Positions 1 to 4,007 of a stretch of 6,178 nt of DNA are shown in pieces. Both the position numbers and the translations under genes were made by a program. Origin of the DNA: Chloroflexota bacterium. GTDB lineage: Bacteria > Chloroflexota > Dehalococcoidia > Lucifugimonadales > JADFKI01. The notes beneath the pieces are model-generated. The model did not search any database. It was not told the origin of the DNA and saw only the letters and a list, made by a program, of their open reading frames with translations. Each line of letters opens with the position of its first letter. Within the stretch, counting starts at the first letter, position 1. Location of the stretch: the NCBI GenBank assembly GCA_009838595.1, contig VXRI01000233.1, forward strand, positions 1 to 6,178, given 5' to 3'.

Positions 1-118
1 CGATATCCAGCCGCACCCAGATGCCCAGCCCGAACCGTGCCATCCCAGAGCCGACAAGCGACACGAGCTGCCCAAATATGACAGCGTAAAACGCCCTTTG
101 CCCGGAGAATCTCGACAT
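1..118 (-). CDS. MFS transporter, N-terminal fragment (runs off left edge)
   Basis: Reading leftwards from an ATG at 118-116, 39 codons stay open to the window edge. The start reads MSRFSGQRAFYAVIFGQL and continues with VSLVGSGMARFGLGIWV. A short basic leader followed by a first hydrophobic helix with a GQLVSxxGSGxxRFxLGIW pattern is characteristic of the first membrane segment of major facilitator superfamily exporters of the macrolide/enterobactin-efflux-like group. This would be an inner-membrane secondary transporter; the substrate cannot be told from one helix. The frame is closed upstream by a TAA near 185, and no ATG, GTG or TTG closer to that stop looks better. No strong Shine-Dalgarno sequence is visible before the ATG. 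About 90% of the protein lies outside the window. Family assignment is fairly good despite the short length; the subfamily is unknown. Confidence 0.72.
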   Translation of the reverse strand, partial: MSRFSGQRAFYAVIFGQLVSLVGSGMARFGLGIWVRLDI

Positions 119-163
119 TGAGAGGCTAATATATAAGGTAAATATGGGAAGTGTATATAAATT

Positions 164-172
164 AGTATAGCA
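164..172 (-). promoter_or_regulatory. Extended -10 promoter candidate for the MFS gene
   Basis: On the minus strand, TGC directly precedes TATACT, giving an extended -10 (TGnTATACT, five of six matches to TATAAT). It lies 46 bp upstream of the MFS start codon in an AT-rich tract (119-200). No good -35 hexamer sits 16-18 bp further upstream, which is tolerated in extended -10 promoters. The call is from consensus matching only. Confidence 0.4.
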
Positions 173-201
173 GAGACGATTTTATAAGTGCACTTTATCT
201 C

Positions 202-288
202 TGTCATTTCGAGTGAAGCAAGAAATCTGAAGTCGGAAACAGGTTTGCCTGCGACAATTTCAGATTACTCACTGCGTTCGGAATGACA
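202..288. repeat. Palindromic MITE/REP-like intergenic element, copy 1
   Basis: Two arms face each other. The left arm is 202-230, from TGTC to CTGA; the right arm is 260-288, from TCAG to GACA. After reverse complementing, 23 of 31 aligned bases match over 202-232 and 258-288, and four mismatches would be G-U pairs in RNA. Each arm has its own inner structure: outer tetramer, 5-base half-stem, 11-base core, 5-base half-stem, outer tetramer. The left half-stems are ATTTC and GAAAT (206-210 and 222-226); the right ones are ATTAC and GGAAT (264-268 and 280-284). A 29-bp spacer separates the arms. The layout suggests a small non-autonomous element or REP-like hairpin. A partial extra terminus, CGGAACGACA at 298-307, repeats 279-288 with one change. 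No transposase is present. Confidence 0.7.
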
Positions 289-576
289 AAGCCAGCGCGG
301 AACGACAACATCAAGGATTTGTGAAACATGTGCCCGACCGCGACCGGGTATCGTCTCATAGCAGCAATTGCTATTGGGCACCTGAGATTCTTTGCCGGTA
401 GTGTTTCCATTCAGGTGGCAGAAACGCCTAAAACCGCTCGACCCGGGCTTGTCGGATACGAGAACTCGGGCGCGTGGTTGGACAAAGCCTGGCCGAACTT
501 GCCGAAGCGCTCAGGACGAACGGTAGCAAAACACTCTTGAACACCTAGAAGGAAACGCTATCTCTTTGCCGCGCAG
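289..576. other. Intergenic stretch without a convincing gene
   Basis: Between the repeat and the end of the rhodanese gene there is no gene I can support. Several short frames overlap in the GC-rich part (about 411-566). On the plus strand a run from 435 to a TAG at 546-548 ends LAELAEALRTNGSKTLLNT. On the minus strand a run from about 566 to a TGA at 413-411 contains RPERFGKFGQALSNHAPEF but has no ATG. Another plus-strand frame runs from an ATG at 328 to a stop at 538-540. None has a ribosome-binding site or a recognisable family. No tRNA T-loop or rho-independent terminator was seen. It may hold a decayed gene or a dispersed repeat. Confidence 0.5.
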
Positions 577-2217
577 CTAGCTTTCGTACTTCCTGCCCAG
601 CTCCTCTTCCCAGCGTAGGTAGTTCATCATGTCGGCGTAGCCTCTGTCGGTGCCGGCGGGGACTACGTCCGCGGGCGTGGACATTACGCCTGATAAGCCC
701 TGCTCTACGCCTATGCCGGCCTGACGCCATGCTCTCATGCCGCCTTCCAGCACGGCGACATCGGTGTATCCTCCGTCGGCAAGCGTGGCGGCGGCGAAGG
801 TGGACGCGATGCCGTCCGCGCAGGTTACGACTACCGGCGCAGCCTTGTCCGGCGCGAAGTCGGCTATTTGCGCCTCAAGCCAGCCGCGAGGCACCCAGCA
901 CGCGCCGGGGATATGTCCTTCGGCGAACTGCTGGCTAGTGCCCACGAAGATGATGGTCGCCTCGGACGCTTTCCGGATATATGTTGAAGGCCCCCCACTC
1001 GTGCCCACCAGCGTAATCGAAGCATCAGGGGCGGCAGGAACATCGGACGGCGAGAGCATCCGAACTTTGTCTTGCGCATCGTTCCAACCGAGCGGCTTTG
1101 CTTGTGAATGTCCTCGCTCTAGCGAATGTCCGGCGCGCTGCCATTCGCCCGTGCCGCCATGCACGGCGTACACATGCTCATGCCCCATCTGCCGATACCA
1201 AGACGCGGTGATTGCGGCGCGAGCGCGCCCGTCACAGCAGAACACGATGGGGCAGTTCTTCACGACGGCGACTTCATCGGAACGCTGCACAGCCTGCCCG
1301 CCCGCGAACCAGCGGAAGCCGGGGATATGCCCATCCGCATACTCGCCTTCGGTTCGCACATCCACCAGATACACTGTCTCTTCATCGCGCCGCGCCATAA
1401 GCGCCTGCAATTCCTCCGCGGCGATGTACTGCACGCCGTCTTCTTCGGCTAGGCGGTCTGCGTATGCTTCGGCGGCGGCGATGCCCTCTTCGGATAGGTC
1501 GGGCAGTTCAAGGCGGTCCGCGCCTGATTCGAGCGAGTATCCGGCGAGCGACCAGCCGGCGGTGCCGTTCTTCAGCCCGACGACATTCGGCATGCCCATG
1601 CGCTGCAACACGCGCGTGCCGATAATGCTGCGCGTGCGTCCGGCGCAGTTTATGACGACCGTGGCGTCGTCGCTGAGGTACTTCGTGATGTCCGTGATAC
1701 GCAAAGCTAGCTCGGCTCCCGGCACGCTGCGGCCGCCGGGTATGCATAGACGCCGGTACTCTTCCGGCGTGCGCGTGTCGAGTATGACTAGCTCGTCGCC
1801 TCGCTCGATGCGCTCGCGCAGTTCCACTGCGTCTATTTCGGGGACATGATGCACGACCTCGACCTTTTCGCCGAAATCCTTGCTCGGCACATTCACGCCC
1901 CATTCGGTCGGATATTCCAGCGTAACCCAGCGGTTGATGCCGCCGTCCAGCACGGACACATCGGAGTATCCGAGCCTTCCCAGCGTGTCGGCGGACAGCG
2001 TAGCGCGGCGCGAGTCGTCGTCGCACAGCACGGTCGGCGTTGCGGTATGTGGCACGGCGTCGGCAATCTGCGCTTCGAGATCTCGGCGCGTAATCAGGCT
2101 CGCGCCGGGGATGTGGGCGTTGTTATATTCGCCCGTCTCGCGCACATCGATAAGCGCGAACGGATTGCTGCCCTTAAGCAGCGCGTCAAGGGACTGTGGG
2201 GAGATTATTACGGACAC
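577..2217 (-). CDS. Four-domain rhodanese-like sulfurtransferase
   Basis: This 546-residue protein is built of four rhodanese modules, which carry sulfane sulfur as a cysteine persulfide and pass it to thiol or cyanide acceptors in the cytoplasm. No signal peptide is seen. Module 1 spans about 5-101 (DVR 24-26, HIPG 35-38, loop C65-DDDSR). Module 2 is about 125-225 (DTR 147-149, loop C191-AGRTR). Module 3 is about 263-365 (DVR 286-288, HIPG 297-300, loop C328-DGRAR). Module 4 is about 386-500 (HIPG 435-438, loop C466-ADGIA). All four keep the loop cysteine. Module 4 has VGT in place of DVR and lacks the loop-ending arginine, so its activity may differ. A 45-residue tail ends in an acidic/aromatic helix. 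Modules 1 and 4 share LEAQIAD and GYxDVxVLxGG, which suggests internal duplication. The start is GTG at 2217-2215, supported by AAGGTG seven bases upstream. It is the last gene of the cupin-Uma2-rhodanese unit. Substrate is unknown; the family call is very secure. Confidence 0.93.
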   Translation of the reverse strand: MSVIISPQSLDALLKGSNPFALIDVRETGEYNNAHIPGASLITRRDLEAQIADAVPHTATPTVLCDDDSRRATLSADTLGRLGYSDVSVLDGGINRWVTLEYPTEWGVNVPSKDFGEKVEVVHHVPEIDAVELRERIERGDELVILDTRTPEEYRRLCIPGGRSVPGAELALRITDITKYLSDDATVVINCAGRTRSIIGTRVLQRMGMPNVVGLKNGTAGWSLAGYSLESGADRLELPDLSEEGIAAAEAYADRLAEEDGVQYIAAEELQALMARRDEETVYLVDVRTEGEYADGHIPGFRWFAGGQAVQRSDEVAVVKNCPIVFCCDGRARAAITASWYRQMGHEHVYAVHGGTGEWQRAGHSLERGHSQAKPLGWNDAQDKVRMLSPSDVPAAPDASITLVGTSGGPSTYIRKASEATIIFVGTSQQFAEGHIPGACWVPRGWLEAQIADFAPDKAAPVVVTCADGIASTFAAATLADGGYTDVAVLEGGMRAWRQAGIGVEQGLSGVMSTPADVVPAGTDRGYADMMNYLRWEEELGRKYES

Positions 2218-2224
2218 TGTATTT

Positions 2225-2230
2225 CACCTT
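2225..2230 (-). promoter_or_regulatory. Ribosome-binding site of the rhodanese gene, overlapping the Uma2 stop
   Basis: The minus strand reads TAAGGTG: the TAA (2231-2229) ends the Uma2 gene and AAGGTG (2230-2225) lies seven bases before the GTG start at 2217. This site decides the GTG start and suggests that ribosomes finishing Uma2 re-initiate on the rhodanese gene (translational coupling). Confidence 0.65.
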
Positions 2231-2936
2231 ATTCACTTGGGTTTTGCGCGCGCAGCAGCGCTTCCAACCGATGGATGCGGGCTTCGGCGCGGTCGGCGCG
2301 CTCACGCTCCGTTTCCAGCGATGCGATTGGCGCGCCGGTGGCAGGGTCGTAGAACGCCAACTGACCAGCTTCCCAATGCAAATATAGACCCAACGCCACG
2401 CTGTGTCCCCTCAATGCGCCACCCATCGATGCATCGCCCGCCAGAGCTTCTATCTTTGTAGGGCGAAAGCGCCCGTCCGACAATATATCGCCGGCAAGCC
2501 GCGCGCCATGATATTCGCCCGTCTCATCAAACCGCCAGTATTCCGCTATCTCCAACGACTCATAATAATCGCGCTTAACCCCGGTATCAGTGGCTCCTGT
2601 GCGCCTAGAGGCGATTTCAAGCACGAAATCGGGCGGCTTGCCCTGCTCCGATATGATGTAACCGTTGTGGTATTCAAATAGCGCGGTGTCCGCGTTGAAA
2701 GCCACCAGCAGGTCCGGATAGCGCATTGCGCTGCCCGGCGCGCGGCAAATGTAGCGCTCTCCCGAAACGATGGTCGTTTCTTGCTTGCCCAGATGCTGCG
2801 ACAGGTTGTACATATTGCCGTTCTGAGCGAGATGCTTCGATGTGGTCATATCATCGGGATGTTTTTCCGGTATGTCCGGCAGCCGAAAGCGAGGTGTGGG
2901 CTTCTGAGCCGTTGCCAATGTATCGGAAGTAGTCAT
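2229..2936 (-). CDS. Uma2-family (DUF820) PD-(D/E)xK restriction endonuclease-like protein
   Basis: The 235-residue protein matches the Uma2/DUF820 family, a PD-(D/E)xK nuclease fold found in very many copies in Cyanobacteria and Chloroflexota. Its cellular role is not established. The likely metal-binding residues are present: D75 in YPDLLVAF, E107 in PDFVLEIAS, and K121 in GVKRDYYESLEIAEYWRFD, a stretch typical of the family. Residues 1-55 form a polar leader before the core. A charged helix at about 206-229 (ETERERADRAEARIHRLEALL) looks like a short coiled coil, a common Uma2 C-terminal extension. The chosen ATG at 2936 has AGAGG six bases upstream (2947-2943); an internal Met30 is a weaker alternative. 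It begins 29 bp after the cupin stop and ends 11 bp before the rhodanese start, so it is probably cotranscribed. Nothing in it suggests a sulfur role. It appears intact. Confidence 0.88.
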   Translation of the reverse strand: MTTSDTLATAQKPTPRFRLPDIPEKHPDDMTTSKHLAQNGNMYNLSQHLGKQETTIVSGERYICRAPGSAMRYPDLLVAFNADTALFEYHNGYIISEQGKPPDFVLEIASRRTGATDTGVKRDYYESLEIAEYWRFDETGEYHGARLAGDILSDGRFRPTKIEALAGDASMGGALRGHSVALGLYLHWEAGQLAFYDPATGAPIASLETERERADRAEARIHRLEALLRAQNPSE

Positions 2937-2965
2937 GCATTGCCTCTGCTAGCTGCTCGTCTGAA

Positions 2966-3541
2966 TTAGCAGTTGCTGAACTTGGTGGTGGCGAAGTGCT
3001 TTATCTCGCCGGTTTCTAGGTTGAAAGCGCTTCGCTCCAAGCCGCGCAGGTCGTTGCCATATACATGGATCTCGACGGTCGGTCGGTCGGTATGGTTGTC
3101 CATTTGGTGGATTTCGTCCACATTAGGAATGAGAAGCGACACATCGCCCGGCTTGACGAGCGTCTCGCGGTCGCGTTCCAGCACAGCGTAGTCGTCGCGG
3201 TCTCGGTCATCTACGCGGCGGAATCGCGTCTCGGTAATGCCGTTGCCCACGACGCCAATCATGCCCCAAGTGCAGTGGTCGTGCGGTCCGATGTGGTCGC
3301 CGGGACCCCAGACGACCGAAGTTACCAGCAAGCCGTTGTCGCCGTAGTGCAGCAGATATGTGCCGTGGTTCTTGCCGGGCATCGGCATGCTGTACTCTTC
3401 GGGAATGGCGGCGGGGTTGTTTATCAGCCGCTCCAGATACACCGAGCCGCGGTCGAACAGCGTCTCCTGATCAGGCTTATCATCGACCAACGCGGACATT
3501 TCGTGGACGAACTCTTCCAGTGCGTAAGTAGCGATAGTCAT
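2966..3541 (-). CDS. Cysteine dioxygenase-like cupin (thiol dioxygenase family)
   Basis: This 191-residue cupin resembles the predicted metal-dependent thiol dioxygenases related to cysteine dioxygenase, which use Fe(II) and O2 to turn a thiol into a sulfinic acid. The first cupin motif is WGPGDHIGPHDHCTWGMIG (about 78-96), giving metal ligands H87 and H89. H145 in VDEIHQM is the expected third ligand of a three-histidine site. Further on, VEIHVYG keeps the H159 and Y161 positions of the Ser-His-Tyr relay of cysteine dioxygenase, with E157 where Ser would be. I see neither the carboxylate-binding Arg of mammalian-type enzymes nor a clear Gln of the mercaptopropionate type near residues 61-66, so the substrate should not be assumed to be cysteine. 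The ATG at 3541 has GGAGGT upstream (3558-3553), about 11 bases away. It is the first gene of the unit that ends with the tetra-rhodanese, fitting thiol or persulfide oxidation. Fold is confident; substrate is open. Confidence 0.85.
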   Translation of the reverse strand: MTIATYALEEFVHEMSALVDDKPDQETLFDRGSVYLERLINNPAAIPEEYSMPMPGKNHGTYLLHYGDNGLLVTSVVWGPGDHIGPHDHCTWGMIGVVGNGITETRFRRVDDRDRDDYAVLERDRETLVKPGDVSLLIPNVDEIHQMDNHTDRPTVEIHVYGNDLRGLERSAFNLETGEIKHFATTKFSNC

Positions 3542-3573
3542 AGTATCCCAATACCTCCAATAGAATTAAGACT

Positions 3574-3602
3574 AGCATAGCGAAGGCAGGCAGATTAGAC
3601 AA
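3574..3602 (-). promoter_or_regulatory. Sigma70-like promoter candidate for the cupin-Uma2-rhodanese unit
   Basis: On the minus strand, TTGTCT (3602-3597, four of six to TTGACA) and TATGCT (3579-3574, four of six to TATAAT) are separated by exactly 17 bp. The -10 lies 32 bp before the cupin ATG, and the GGAGGT ribosome-binding site falls between. Position and spacing are right, but both hexamers are imperfect. It is the only promoter I can propose for the three genes. Confidence 0.4.
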
Positions 3603-3634
3603 GCGCGGCGGGTAGTGATTCAGGGTCTTTCGGT

Positions 3635-3735
3635 TGTCCCCCTGAACGAAGTTAAGGGTCTAAAATCGCTGTATGAAAACAAACCTGTCGTCCGTAGTCA
3701 ACGCGTTTAGATTTCGAGCGAAGCGAGAAATGACT
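3635..3735. repeat. Palindromic MITE/REP-like intergenic element, copy 2
   Basis: This has the same architecture as the element at 202-288. The left arm is 3635-3663: outer TGTC, half-stems CCCCT (3639-3643) and AGGGT (3655-3659), an 11-base core between them, and outer CTAA. The right arm is 3707-3735: outer TTAG, half-stems ATTTC (3711-3715) and GAAAT (3727-3731), outer GACT. The right arm's ATTTC-to-GAAAT block matches 206-226 at 19 of 21 bases. The spacer contains AAACCTGT (3681-3688), the reverse complement of ACAGGTTT (239-246) in the other copy's spacer, so the two elements seem homologous and oppositely oriented. The right arm's core is flipped relative to its flanks. Confidence 0.6.
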
Positions 3736-3796
3736 TGAATAATGGAAAGACTCAAGAGTAGAACTAACATCGATGTGCAATAGGGATGCGTTGGGG

Positions 3797-3974
3797 ATGT
3801 TATACATTGAACTCAGGCAATCCTCGCAGCGCCGGCGGAGCCACGACAGGGCAGCTAGGCGGGCTATGGTGCTATCGGTATAGGCAATTATCGTGTTCTG
3901 TTTGATAATTCAGGAGAAGGCGTTTGGGTTGTCCTCGTAATTAGGATAGGCATCGTGCCAAGATTTATCGATGA
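3797..3974 (+). pseudogene. RelE/ParE-family toxin relic with several frameshifts
   Basis: No single frame is long, but consecutive pieces in shifting frames rebuild the C-terminal two thirds of a RelE/ParE toxin in the right order. Frame 1 gives ELRQ (3809-3820). A second frame gives NPRSAGGATTGQLGGLW and then CYRY (3819-3881), the usual NPR..G..LTG.L.GLWRYR stretch. A third frame gives GNYRVLF (3883-3903) and later GVWVVLVIRIG (3919-3951). A further shift at 3951 gives HRAKIYR and a TGA stop (3951-3974), the classic GHR..IYR ending of the family. The breaks fall near 3818-3821, 3879-3882 and 3949-3952, each explained by one lost or gained base. Intact members are ribosome-dependent mRNA nucleases or gyrase inhibitors; this copy cannot make one. 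The first 30 or so residues are not recognisable (a weak open frame reaches back to an ATG at 3773), and no antitoxin gene adjoins it. It runs convergent to the DUF2298 gene. Confidence 0.82.
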
Positions 3975-4007
3975 CCAAGGGCGAAGAAACTTGCTCAATG
4001 CTAACGC

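Noticed and set aside
328..540. 70-codon plus-strand frame starting at an ATG
   Set aside because: There is no ribosome-binding site, no recognisable domain, and competing open frames exist on both strands over its second half.
737..1849. Open plus-strand frame of 370 codons antisense to the rhodanese gene
   Set aside because: Its translation is Ser/Pro/Arg/Ala-rich and shows no family; it arises from the codon bias of the clear four-module rhodanese on the other strand.
3619..3646. Hairpin TTCAGGG / CCCTGAA
   Set aside because: The 7-bp stem with a 14-base loop overlaps the left arm of the second palindromic element and is better seen as a by-product of that repeat.
202..3735. Possible CRISPR array from the repeated arms
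   Set aside because: The arms are few, inverted instead of direct, irregularly spaced and over 3 kb apart, with no cas genes.
3886..3910. Inverted repeat AATTATC / GATAATT with an 11-base loop
   Set aside because: It lies within the toxin relic, over the GNYRVLFDN codons, is only 7 bp and has no T tract, so it is probably chance and not an operator or terminator.
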